Below, piece by piece: positions 1 through 7,321 of a stretch of DNA of 13,025 nt; the first letter of the stretch is position 1, and every line of letters begins with the position of its first letter. The position numbers were made by a program, and so were the translations under genes. Below the pieces are notes generated by a model. The model ran no database searches. It was not told the DNA's origin and worked only from the letters and a program-made list of their open reading frames with translations. The stretch lies in contig CALBST010000314.1 of NCBI GenBank assembly GCA_937967425.1, positions 1 through 13,025 of the forward strand. Direction: 5' to 3'. Source of the stretch: an uncultured Caulobacteraceae bacterium. Lineage in GTDB: Bacteria; Pseudomonadota; Alphaproteobacteria; Caulobacterales; TH1-2.

Positions 1-902
1 TGCGCGGTATATACATCCAGCGTCAGCGCGAAGTGTGTGAAAACGTGCTCCACCGCGCCGATCTTTTCCCAATCCCCGGCAACAGGTGCGTGCTTCAGCG
101 CCTCAGCGCGCGGCCACTTCTTATCGCGCCACTCCGTCGTCGGCAGCGCCGCCATGCCGCCGAGCAAACCCTTGTCCGGACGGCGCACCAGCCAGAGCGC
201 GCCATCGCGCTCGATCCGAAACGCCGCGCCATATCGGCGCGGGCGCTCCGTCTTTGGAGATTTGCGCGGATAGCTTTCGGGATATCCGCTCGCGTACGCG
301 GCGCACTCCGCCACCCACGGGCACACATCGCACTTGGGCGATCTTGGCGTGCAAACCGTCGCGCCCAAGTCCATCAGCGCCTGCGCCCAGTCGCCCGGGC
401 GCTCCGCCGTGACGAGTTCGCCCGCCAGCGCCCGCAGCTGCGCCTTCGCCTCCGGCAGCGGCGTCTCGACAGCGCGCAGTCGCGCGACCACGCGCTCGAC
501 ATTGCCATCGACGACATTGGTCGCTTCATCGAACGCAATGGCGGCAATAGCCGCCGCCGTGTAGGGGCCAACTCCCGGCAAAGCGCGCCAGCCCGCCTCA
601 TCGCCGGGCACGCCGTCGGCAGCCATCCTCTTCGCGGCCGCGTGGAGATTTCGCGCCCGCGAGTAATAGCCAAGCCCCGCCCAGGCCCCGAGCACATCGT
701 CCCGCGGCGCCTCAGCCAGCGCCTCGACCGTCGGCCAGCGTTCCAAGAATCGCGCAAAGTAAGGAGCGACGGCGGCCACCGTCGTCTGCTGGAGCATGAT
801 CTCGGAGAGCCAGACCCGGTAAGGATCGGGGCGGCCGTTACGCAGCCGCCAGGGCAGATCGCGACCCTCGCGATCGTACCATTTTAGCAACGATTTCCGC
901 AA
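1..902 (-). CDS. mutY: A/G-specific adenine glycosylase MutY (3' end cut by window edge)
   Basis: Base-excision repair glycosylase that removes adenine mispaired with 8-oxoguanine. Translated on the minus strand it shows, numbering from a TTG start at 902: WYDREGRDLPWR (8-19); the substrate-strand motif EIMLQQTTV with catalytic Glu34; the helix-hairpin-helix LPGVGPYTA (108-116); catalytic Asp132 in VVDGNVERV; and the 4Fe-4S loop C184-X6-C191-X2-C194-X5-C200. The start of the C-terminal NUDIX-like 8-oxoG recognition domain follows (GLLGGMAALPTTEW, then VEHVFTHF). 300 full codons are present and only a short tail is missing. The only in-frame ATG is at 965 and would add 21 residues, but that extension uses AGG, GGG and CTA codons unlike the body and extends beyond the usual MutY N-terminus, so TTG 902 is preferred with moderate certainty. 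It is transcribed divergently from the DciA-type gene. Confidence 0.95.
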   Translation of the reverse strand, partial: MRKSLLKWYDREGRDLPWRLRNGRPDPYRVWLSEIMLQQTTVAAVAPYFARFLERWPTVEALAEAPRDDVLGAWAGLGYYSRARNLHAAAKRMAADGVPGDEAGWRALPGVGPYTAAAIAAIAFDEATNVVDGNVERVVARLRAVETPLPEAKAQLRALAGELVTAERPGDWAQALMDLGATVCTPRSPKCDVCPWVAECAAYASGYPESYPRKSPKTERPRRYGAAFRIERDGALWLVRRPDKGLLGGMAALPTTEWRDKKWPRAEALKHAPVAGDWEKIGAVEHVFTHFALTLDVYTA

Positions 903-1014
903 CTTATCCCGAGGAGCGGAGCCCTTATCCCCAGGCCTAGTCCGTTCTTGAGCAAGCGCGGGCATGGGACGTCTTTACCCTTTGTTCATGGGTTTACGAT
1001 TCGCTCAACGGTCC
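903..1014. promoter_or_regulatory. Divergent intergenic region between mutY and the DciA-type gene
   Basis: This 112-base stretch is less GC-rich than its surroundings and must hold the start signals for both divergent genes. The part from 966 to 1014 is open in the plus frame of the downstream gene but reads with TTA, CGA, CCT and CTT codons that the genes here avoid, so it is read as non-coding. A GATTC (GANTC, the CcrM methylation target of alphaproteobacteria) lies at 998-1002. I could not place convincing -35/-10 boxes. Confidence 0.4.
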
Positions 1015-1566
1015 ATGTCACTGCGCGACAGATTCCGTGCGGCCGAGGAAATGGTCCTCGCGCCAAAGGCCGGCCCCTCCGAGGCCGAGGCCTCGCAGAA
1101 GCTGTCCGCCAGCCGCGGCCGCTCCAGCGTGGCCCCGCCGCCAAGCGCCAACAAGGCCCTGGCGGCCGTCCTGAAGCCGCTGCTGAAGGATACAGGGCTG
1201 GGCCTGGCCGAGATGAAGCGCCGCTGGCCGCAAATCGCCGGCGAGGCCTTTTCCCGCGCAACGCCGGTCAAACTAGCGGCCGGAACGCTGACCATCCATG
1301 TTCCCAGCGCCCTAGCGCCCTTTCTGCAACAACAGGCTCCGCTGCTCCTGGAGCGCCTGCGCACCGCCGGCGCCAAGGTCAAAGCCATCCGCGTGGATCA
1401 CCGCGCCCCGGTCCGTCCGGCGACACAGCCGTCGAACCTCCGGCCCCTCCAAAAGCCCCTCAGCCAAGCCGAAGAGGCCGCCCTGGCGAAAACTCTCGAC
1501 TCCGCCAGTGACGATGGCCTGAGATCGGCGCTGTTGCGTCTCGGGCGCGCCGTGAAGCAGGGCTAG
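1015..1566 (+). CDS. DUF721/DciA-family protein, probable replicative helicase loader
   Basis: Proteins of the DUF721 family include DciA, which loads or recruits the DnaB replicative helicase in bacteria lacking DnaC/DnaI-type loaders. From the ATG at 1015 the product has 183 residues: a charged, Ala/Pro-rich N-terminus, then the compact DUF721 (KH-like) domain at about 48-130. Its recognisable core is W71-x2-I74-A-G76, then a short ATPVKLAAGTLTIHV strand pair and the LLERLRTAGAKVKAIRV end. A short C-terminal helix ends in LRSALLRLGRAVKQG, a tail I associate with alphaproteobacterial members. ATGs at 964 and 988 are in frame, but the codons between 964 and 1014 are AT-ending and atypical, so 1015 is chosen; no strong Shine-Dalgarno supports any of the three. 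It begins a plus-strand run with the thioredoxin and smc genes. Function is inferred from family; helicase loading by this protein is not shown. Confidence 0.85.
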   Translation: MSLRDRFRAAEEMVLAPKAGPSEAEASQKLSASRGRSSVAPPPSANKALAAVLKPLLKDTGLGLAEMKRRWPQIAGEAFSRATPVKLAAGTLTIHVPSALAPFLQQQAPLLLERLRTAGAKVKAIRVDHRAPVRPATQPSNLRPLQKPLSQAEEAALAKTLDSASDDGLRSALLRLGRAVKQG

Positions 1567-1582
1567 AGGTTTCCTAAGCCTC
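1566..1582 (+). terminator. Small stem-loop just after the DciA-type gene
   Basis: GAGGTTT (1566-1572) pairs with AAGCCTC (1576-1582) around a CCT loop: seven pairs including one G-U. It begins on the last base of the stop codon. It is followed by GAAAAAAC rather than a T tract, so it is not a classical intrinsic terminator. It may be an attenuating or mRNA-end-stabilising structure, or chance. Confidence 0.25.
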
Positions 1583-1596
1583 GAAAAAACTCTATG

Positions 1597-1616
1597 CCTC
1601 CCGGCCGATCTGGAGG
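1597..1616 (+). promoter_or_regulatory. Shine-Dalgarno of the DsbA-like gene with a complementary CCTCC upstream
   Basis: GGAGG at 1612-1616 sits six bases before the ATG at 1623 and fixes that start. CCTCC at 1597-1601 is exactly complementary and could pair with it across a 10-base loop, which would hide the ribosome site. The stem is only five base pairs, so a regulatory role is speculative; the Shine-Dalgarno itself is clear. Confidence 0.45.
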
Positions 1617-1622
1617 TTTTGC

Positions 1623-2291
1623 ATGCTCGTTATTGGACGCCGGAATTTGCTCTTGGGCGGGGGCGCGCTAGCCGCTCTGAGCCTGGCTGGCTGCAATGGC
1701 GGCGCATCGGGTTCGGGCCTGACGCCCGACGATATGGCCATCGGCAATCCGGACTCGGGCGTTACCCTGATCGAGTACGGCTCCACGATGTGCAGCCACT
1801 GCCGCGAGTTCGAGGAAAACGTCTTCGGTCAGCTAAAGGCCAATTACATCGACACCGGCAAGATCCATTTCATCTTCCGCGAAGTGCTGGCGCCGGTCGA
1901 TCCGCAGCGCGTGATCCCGACCATCGCGCTCGCCGAATACCAACTCGCCCGCTGCAACAACGCGACGCCGGAGCAATACTTCTCCCGCCTCGGTGTCCTG
2001 TTCGAACAACAACCGGCAATGTTCCAAGCCGGGTCGCGCCAAGGCATCGAAGCAAAACTCGTTGAGATCGGCGCCGCCGCCGGCCTCTCCCGCGAACAAG
2101 TGCTCGCTTGCATCGCCGATCCGGAAGGCGCCGCGCGCATGAACCGCCTGGGCGAACTCGCCACGCGTGACAACGTCACCGGCACGCCCACGTTCTTCTT
2201 GAACGGCACGAAGCTCGAAGACCCGAACATCATGACCTACGAGGGCATGTCAGCGGCGCTCGACGCGGCCATCGCGGCGCGCAACAGCTGA
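1623..2291 (+). CDS. DsbA-like thiol:disulfide oxidoreductase, predicted Tat-type lipoprotein
   Basis: A 222-residue envelope thioredoxin-fold protein of the DsbA/thioredoxin_4 type, expected to oxidise or isomerise disulfides in exported proteins. The N-terminus combines a twin arginine (R6-R7, GRRNLLLGGG), a hydrophobic stretch and a lipobox LAGC with Cys24, suggesting a lipoprotein that may use the Tat route. The active site is C57-S-H-C60 in GSTMCSHCREF, and the cis-proline loop is T188-P189-T190. A second cysteine pair, C111 and C163, lies in the helical insert; similar relatives keep cysteines there, so a structural disulfide is possible. A good Shine-Dalgarno supports the ATG. It ends 21 bases before smc and starts 56 bases after the DciA-type gene, so co-transcription is likely. 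In alphaproteobacteria this gene is commonly found between these two genes (recalled, not searched). The physiological substrate is unknown. Confidence 0.9.
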   Translation: MLVIGRRNLLLGGGALAALSLAGCNGGASGSGLTPDDMAIGNPDSGVTLIEYGSTMCSHCREFEENVFGQLKANYIDTGKIHFIFREVLAPVDPQRVIPTIALAEYQLARCNNATPEQYFSRLGVLFEQQPAMFQAGSRQGIEAKLVEIGAAAGLSREQVLACIADPEGAARMNRLGELATRDNVTGTPTFFLNGTKLEDPNIMTYEGMSAALDAAIAARNS

Positions 2292-2312
2292 TAAGGAGAG
2301 GCGCGGCTTTCC

Positions 2313-5300
2313 GTGCAAATCACCGAGCTGCGCCTCCTTGGCTTCAAGAGCTTTGTCGATCCGGCCCGCGCGCCGATCGAACACGGGCTGACCGGCGTCG
2401 TCGGCCCGAACGGGTGCGGCAAATCCAATCTGCTTGAAGCGGTGCGCTGGGTGATGGGCGCCACCAGCGCCAAGTCCATGCGCGCGACCGACATGGACGA
2501 CGTGATCTTCTCCGGCAGCGCCGGACGTCCCGCGCGCGAGTTCGCCGAAGTCACGCTCATCCTCACCGAAGCGCGCAACCGTGCGCCGCCGCCGTTTCAC
2601 AATGAGGACGTTCTCGAAGTCACACGCCGCATCCGCCGGGGCCTGGGCTCGACTTACAAGATCAACGGCAAGGAAGTACGCGCCAAGGACGTACAGCTTC
2701 TGTTTGCCGACGCGGCAACCGGCGCGAACTCGCCTGCCCTGGTGCGCCAAGGTCAGATCAGCGAACTCATCGCCGCGAAGCCGCAAAACCGGCGCCGCAT
2801 TCTCGAAGACGCCGCCGGCATCGGCGGCTTGCACGCCCGCCGCCACGAAGCTGACCTGAAGCTCAAAGCGGCGGAAACCAACCTCACGCGGCTCGACGAA
2901 GTTCTGGCCGAAATCGAGGGCCAGGCGGCCAGCCTGAAGAAGCAAGCGCGCCAGGCCGAACGCTATCGCGGACTGGCGCAAACCCTGCGTGAGACCGAAG
3001 CGCTGCTGCTGCATCGCCGCTGGACCGAAGCGCGCGAGCGCGAGGCCGAAGCGCAAACGCATCTGCGCGAAGCCGAACGCGCCGTCGCGCTCGCAGCCAG
3101 CGAAGCCAGCGCCGCCGAACGAGCGGCGGAAGATGCGCGCGAAGCTCTCGCCCCTCTGCGCGAACAAGAGATGATCGCCGCCGCCGTGCTCCGCCGTCTG
3201 GAAGGCGTGCGCGTTGGCTTGGAGCGCGACCTCGCCGAGGCGCAAGGCGTCGTCGAACGTTGCGACCAGGATGCGCAACGCAATCGCGACGAAGCCGAAC
3301 GCCTTGAGTCCCTGAAGCAGGACGCGCAGGCGACGCTCGCACGTCTAGCCGAGGAGGCAGTAGCGCTCGGTCCCAGCGATGGCGACAAATCTCAAGCCGC
3401 GCTGAGGCAAGCGCAGGATGCTGAAGCCGCCGCGATCGCTAAGCGCACTAAGGCCGAAGCCGAACTCGAAGCCCTTGCGGCAGCCGCAGCAGCCGCCAAG
3501 GCGCGCGCGCAGGCGTTGATCGACGCCGCCGAAGGCGCGCGCGAGCGGCTTACGCGCCTCGAGGATCGTAAGCGTTCGCTCGACGCCCAGATCAAAGCGC
3601 TGCCGCCGAGCGGCGACATCGACGCGCGCGCAGCAGCGGCGAAAGCTACGGCGGAAGCGGCGCATGCCGCGAGCGCTAAATTGCGCGCCGAGCTCAGCGA
3701 AGCCGAAGCCGCGTTGAAGCGCGCCGAGGCCGCCGACGAAGCAGCGTGGACACCCCATCGCGCCGCCGAAAAGGCGCTGGAGCAACTCACCGCCGAGGTC
3801 CGCGCGCTCGATAAGCTCGCACCGCCGGACGCCGCTAAGTATCCGCCGGTGCTGGCATCGCTCGATGTCGAGCCCGGTTACGAACGCGCGCTTGCCGCGG
3901 CCTTAGGCGACGACATCGATGCGTCCACGAACGCCGAAGCGCCGGCGCGCTGGGCCGGCGCTGCTGCGCCCCAAGTGCAGCTGCCTGGCGCGGCGAAGCC
4001 GCTTGCTCATTTCGTGAAGGCGCCAGCTGAGCTCGGGGCGCGCCTCGCCCTCACCGGCGTCGTCGATGCTAAGGATGGCCCGGCGCTCGCCAAGCACTTG
4101 CCGCCAGGCGCGCGTCTGGTCTCGCGCGAGGGCGATCTCTGGCGGTGGGATGGTTTCGTCCGCCGCGCCGACGCGCCACAACCCGCCGCCGTTCGCCTCG
4201 AACACAAGAACCGACTCGCTGCCGCCCGAAAAGAACTCGCCGCCGCCGAAGCGCACGCCGCGAAAGCCAAGGTTGAGTGGGAGGCCGCGAAAGCCGAGCG
4301 CCAGAAACTCGAAACGCAAGCGCGTACGCTGCGCGCCGAAGCGCCGAAGCTGGCGAACGCAGAAGCCGCCGCGGCGCGCGAGGCTGAACGCCTCGAAGCC
4401 GAGCGCGCACGGATCGCGGAGCGCGCAGCTGACCTAAACGCGCAGGCCCAAGCGCTCGACGGTGAAATCGGTGAAGCTCGCGCCGCCCTCAACGCCAGCC
4501 AAGGCGCCGCCAGCGAGCCGCCGGTGAAGGTGGACGAGGCAGCAATCACCGCCGCACGTGCGGCGGTTGAAGCCGCTCGTCTCGCCGCTGCGGAAGCCGC
4601 CGCCGCGACGCAGAGCATCATCCGCGACAAAGCTCAGCGCGACGCCCGCCGCAAAGCCGTCGACGCCGAGACGATGCAATGGCGCGCGCGTATCGACAGC
4701 GCCGAGGCGCGCTTGAAGACGCTCGCCCGAGAACTCGATGACATTGAAAAACGCCGCGACGCCGCCAAGGCCGCGCCGCAGACCGCGCGGCAGAAACTCG
4801 AAGCCCTGATGGACGAAGCCGGCGCCGCTGAGCAGCGCCGTGTCGAAGCCAGTGATCGTGTCGCGGAAGCCGAAACCGCGGCGCGCCAGGCTGGCGAGCG
4901 CGCGCGCTCGCTCGAACAAGCGCACGCTGACGCCCGGGAGCGGCGCGCTAGCGCAGAAGCACACGCGCAAGCTAACGCCGCGCGCGTCGCCGACATCGCG
5001 ATCGCCGCACAGGAACAAGCCGGCGTATCGCCCGATAAGCTGGCCGATCTCGCGGGAAACCTGCTCAACAACGCGCTGGGCTCGGCGCCGATCACCGAAG
5101 TCGAGCGCCGCCTCGATCGGCTGAAGGCCGAACGCGACGCCGCCGGCCCCGTCAACCTGCGCGCCCAAGAAGAGCTGGCCGAAGCGCAAGAACGGATCGA
5201 CACGCTGACGCGCGAGAAGGAAGACGTCGCTCAGGCAGTGGCCAAGCTGCGCCGCGCCATCACCACGCTCAACAACGAAGGCCGTCAGCGCTTGCTGCGT

Positions 5301-5765
5301 GCGTTCGAAGAAGTCGATGCACATTTCGCGCAACTATTCGCCACTCTCTTCGAAGGCGGCCGCGCTAATCTCAAGCTCACAGAAAGCGACGACCCGCTTG
5401 AAGCTGGCCTCGAAATCTTCGCCGAGCCGCCCGGCAAACGCCTCACCAACCTCTCGCTGCTCTCTGGCGGCGAGCAGGCGCTCACCGCCACTGCGCTGAT
5501 CTTCGCCGTATTCCTCGCCAATCCGGCGCCGCTTTGCGTGCTGGACGAAGTCGATGCGCCGCTCGACGACGCCAACGTCGATCGCTTCTGCCGCATGCTC
5601 GAAGAAATGAAACGCCTGACGACGACGCGCTTCATCGTCATCACCCACAATCCCGTAACCATGTCGCGCATGGACCGTCTCTACGGCGTCACCATGCCAG
5701 AACAAGGCGTGTCGCAACTCGTCAGCGTCGATCTCGGCCGCGCCCAGGCGCTGGCGGCAGAGTAA
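2313..5765 (+). CDS. smc: Chromosome segregation protein SMC
   Basis: Bacterial structural-maintenance-of-chromosomes ATPase, which with ScpA/ScpB dimerises and extrudes DNA loops to compact and resolve sister chromosomes. Its 1150 residues match the usual size. The N-terminal head has Walker A GPNGCGKS (31-38) and the Q-loop region around VRQGQISELI (from about 144). Coiled coil 1 spans roughly 165-500, the hinge about 505-635, coiled coil 2 about 640-975, and the C-terminal head carries the signature LSGGE (1050-1054) and Walker B with D1078-E1079 followed by a D-loop (APLDD). The arms are very rich in Ala, Glu and Arg. The hinge, ending in a GDLWRWDGF stretch, resembles alphaproteobacterial SMCs. 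Start is GTG at 2313, needed for the canonical QITELRLLGFKSF start; AGGAG at 2294-2298 is a rather distant ribosome site. ScpA/ScpB genes are not in this window. Confidence 0.97.
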   Translation: MQITELRLLGFKSFVDPARAPIEHGLTGVVGPNGCGKSNLLEAVRWVMGATSAKSMRATDMDDVIFSGSAGRPAREFAEVTLILTEARNRAPPPFHNEDVLEVTRRIRRGLGSTYKINGKEVRAKDVQLLFADAATGANSPALVRQGQISELIAAKPQNRRRILEDAAGIGGLHARRHEADLKLKAAETNLTRLDEVLAEIEGQAASLKKQARQAERYRGLAQTLRETEALLLHRRWTEAREREAEAQTHLREAERAVALAASEASAAERAAEDAREALAPLREQEMIAAAVLRRLEGVRVGLERDLAEAQGVVERCDQDAQRNRDEAERLESLKQDAQATLARLAEEAVALGPSDGDKSQAALRQAQDAEAAAIAKRTKAEAELEALAAAAAAAKARAQALIDAAEGARERLTRLEDRKRSLDAQIKALPPSGDIDARAAAAKATAEAAHAASAKLRAELSEAEAALKRAEAADEAAWTPHRAAEKALEQLTAEVRALDKLAPPDAAKYPPVLASLDVEPGYERALAAALGDDIDASTNAEAPARWAGAAAPQVQLPGAAKPLAHFVKAPAELGARLALTGVVDAKDGPALAKHLPPGARLVSREGDLWRWDGFVRRADAPQPAAVRLEHKNRLAAARKELAAAEAHAAKAKVEWEAAKAERQKLETQARTLRAEAPKLANAEAAAAREAERLEAERARIAERAADLNAQAQALDGEIGEARAALNASQGAASEPPVKVDEAAITAARAAVEAARLAAAEAAAATQSIIRDKAQRDARRKAVDAETMQWRARIDSAEARLKTLARELDDIEKRRDAAKAAPQTARQKLEALMDEAGAAEQRRVEASDRVAEAETAARQAGERARSLEQAHADARERRASAEAHAQANAARVADIAIAAQEQAGVSPDKLADLAGNLLNNALGSAPITEVERRLDRLKAERDAAGPVNLRAQEELAEAQERIDTLTREKEDVAQAVAKLRRAITTLNNEGRQRLLRAFEEVDAHFAQLFATLFEGGRANLKLTESDDPLEAGLEIFAEPPGKRLTNLSLLSGGEQALTATALIFAVFLANPAPLCVLDEVDAPLDDANVDRFCRMLEEMKRLTTTRFIVITHNPVTMSRMDRLYGVTMPEQGVSQLVSVDLGRAQALAAE

Positions 5766-7217
5766 TCATCGCGCGTAGGTGACGAGCTTCACCGTTTGCC
5801 CGGCGCGCAGATCGCTGGCGGACTCCAGACCATTCAGCGCCAGGAAGCGCTCAAGCCTATAATCGTCGAACGCCATACGGTTGGCGAGTGACTGCGCCGT
5901 GTCGCGGGCGCCGACGGTAGCCAGCGAGATTTGGCGCGGCCGCAGCGCCGCCGCTTCTTGGGCCGAGATCTGCCGGAACGACGCCGTCATCGGGTTGATC
6001 ACGTTCATGCCGCCCTGAGGGGTGATCGAAACGAAATGGTAGGCGCGATCGCCCACACGATACGCCACGACCGAAACGTCGAGCACTTGCCCTTGTTGCG
6101 TTTGCGCGCGCGCCAGCACAGAGACGGCTTCAAGCCCGTTGATCGTACTGCGCCGCGGCTGCTCGATCTGCGTCGCCGGCGCCTGGCCGATCACCTGCCG
6201 CAACACATTGTTTGCGTACGCCTCAAGACTGCCCTGCAGCGCGCCGCCTGAGAATTGCGACTGCAAGTTCTGCCCTCGCACAATCACCGCCTGCGGCGTG
6301 TTGGTGAGCGAGGCGCCCTGCGGCGCTTCAAAACTGATCCGCATGCCGGGGTGCGAGAAGGTGCGGCCGTTGACGAAGCCCTGCTCGGGATCGTCGCCAT
6401 AGATCATGCCGTTGACCGCCTGGAGATAGGCGCGCGTGTTTTCGGGCGGATTGTCGCGCGAGGCGCCCGAAGCGTTCGCGTTGGCTGTTGCGCGCGTAAC
6501 GCGATCGGCGGAAAGCGGGTGCGTGCGCGCCCAGGCCGGGATCGCGCTGGTTTGACGGTTCGAGGTACGCGCCGAGAGTTCGTCATTGACGCCAAGCGCG
6601 CGTAGCATGTCGGCAGCGGCGTAGGGATTGTAGCCCGTCGCATTCAGATATCGGACGCCGAGATCGTCAGACTCGAATTCCTGATCGCGGGAATAGTTCA
6701 GCGCATAGAGCTGCCCAACTTGCCCCGCCGCTTGCGCAATCTGGCCTGAGCCGGTGAGCACGCCAGCCAGGATGGCGCCGAGCCCGGCCATGGTCGCGGT
6801 ATTTTGGCGGCGCGCAGAATGATCGGCGACGACGTGGCCGACTTCGTGACCAAGCACCGAGGCGAGCTCGTCTTCCGAGTTCATGATCGCGAGCAGGCCG
6901 CGCGTGATGTAGATATAGCAACCGGGCACTGCGAACGCGTTCACGACATCGGTGTTCACCACCGAAAACGTGCACTGCCCTGGCACGCCGGCGGCGGTCG
7001 CAACGCGTTCGCCTACACCAGATACGTAAGTCGCCAACGGGCCTTCAACCGCACCGCCGAATTGTTGAAGGATTTGCGGATGGCTGCGCGCGGCGGTGGC
7101 GCGATCGCTCTGCGCAACGGATGGCGCATCGGGTGTCGAGTCAATCGTGGCGCAAGAGCCAGTCGCGAATGCGAAAAGTGACGCCAGCGCGAGGCGTGCG
7201 AATTGTCCCGATGCCAT
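5766..7217 (-). CDS. M48-family Zn metalloprotease with signal peptide and C-terminal LysM-like domain
   Basis: Predicted envelope zinc endopeptidase of 483 residues, of the BepA/LoiP-like M48 type that acts in outer-membrane or periplasmic protein quality control. The N-terminus is an export signal ending TGSC with Cys22; the -3 Thr makes the lipobox imperfect, so lipoprotein status is probable only. Zinc ligands are H124 and H128 in HEVGH, with the third ligand Glu180 in QEFESDDLG; the family motif HPLSADR is at 233-239. C82 and C100 (VPGCYIY, where relatives usually have Gly-Gly) might form a disulfide. Residues about 429-483 (DTAQSLANRM to RAGQTVKLV) look like a degenerate LysM/peptidoglycan-binding tail. 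Start: ATG 7217 has GGAGG eight bases upstream; an in-frame ATG at 7223 is too close to it and one at 7304 would put 29 residues before the signal. The gene follows the VirD4-like ATPase gene by 104 bases on the same strand. Confidence 0.93.
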   Translation of the reverse strand: MASGQFARLALASLFAFATGSCATIDSTPDAPSVAQSDRATAARSHPQILQQFGGAVEGPLATYVSGVGERVATAAGVPGQCTFSVVNTDVVNAFAVPGCYIYITRGLLAIMNSEDELASVLGHEVGHVVADHSARRQNTATMAGLGAILAGVLTGSGQIAQAAGQVGQLYALNYSRDQEFESDDLGVRYLNATGYNPYAAADMLRALGVNDELSARTSNRQTSAIPAWARTHPLSADRVTRATANANASGASRDNPPENTRAYLQAVNGMIYGDDPEQGFVNGRTFSHPGMRISFEAPQGASLTNTPQAVIVRGQNLQSQFSGGALQGSLEAYANNVLRQVIGQAPATQIEQPRRSTINGLEAVSVLARAQTQQGQVLDVSVVAYRVGDRAYHFVSITPQGGMNVINPMTASFRQISAQEAAALRPRQISLATVGARDTAQSLANRMAFDDYRLERFLALNGLESASDLRAGQTVKLVTYAR

Positions 7218-7230
7218 GACCATCTCCTCC
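7218..7230 (-). promoter_or_regulatory. Ribosome binding site of the M48 protease gene
   Basis: On the minus strand GGAGG (7230-7226) is followed by AGATGGTC and then ATG at 7217. The eight-base spacing selects the ATG at 7217 over the ATG at 7223, which would leave only two bases, and over the upstream one at 7304. Confidence 0.7.
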
Positions 7231-7321
7231 GGCCGGCAGACTAGAACGCCCGCACGCCGGATGAAACCACCTACCGATGCGCGAGCCCTCGACAGGCTGG
7301 TCATTGGCCCCGCGCCGGCCT

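Noticed and set aside
33..887. Plus-strand open frame of 284 codons across the left edge
   Set aside because: It is antisense to mutY, whose catalytic and Fe-S residues are all present on the minus strand.
964..1014. Extension of the DciA-type protein to an ATG at 964 or 988
   Set aside because: The added codons (TTA, CGA, CCT, CTT and similar) do not match the GC-ending codon use of the gene, and no ribosome site supports them.
2250..3278. Long minus-strand open frames opposite smc (also around 4434-5333)
   Set aside because: They mirror the Ala/Glu-rich coiled-coil coding of smc; the products are low-complexity Arg/Ala/Gly sequences.
2900..5200. Repetitive Ala/Glu/Arg coding in smc as tandem DNA repeats
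   Set aside because: The repetition is codon-level low complexity of coiled-coil arms; no fixed repeat unit is seen.
7218..7304. Start of the M48 gene at 7304
   Set aside because: It would place 29 extra residues before a normal signal peptide and ignore the strong GGAGG spaced for the ATG at 7217.
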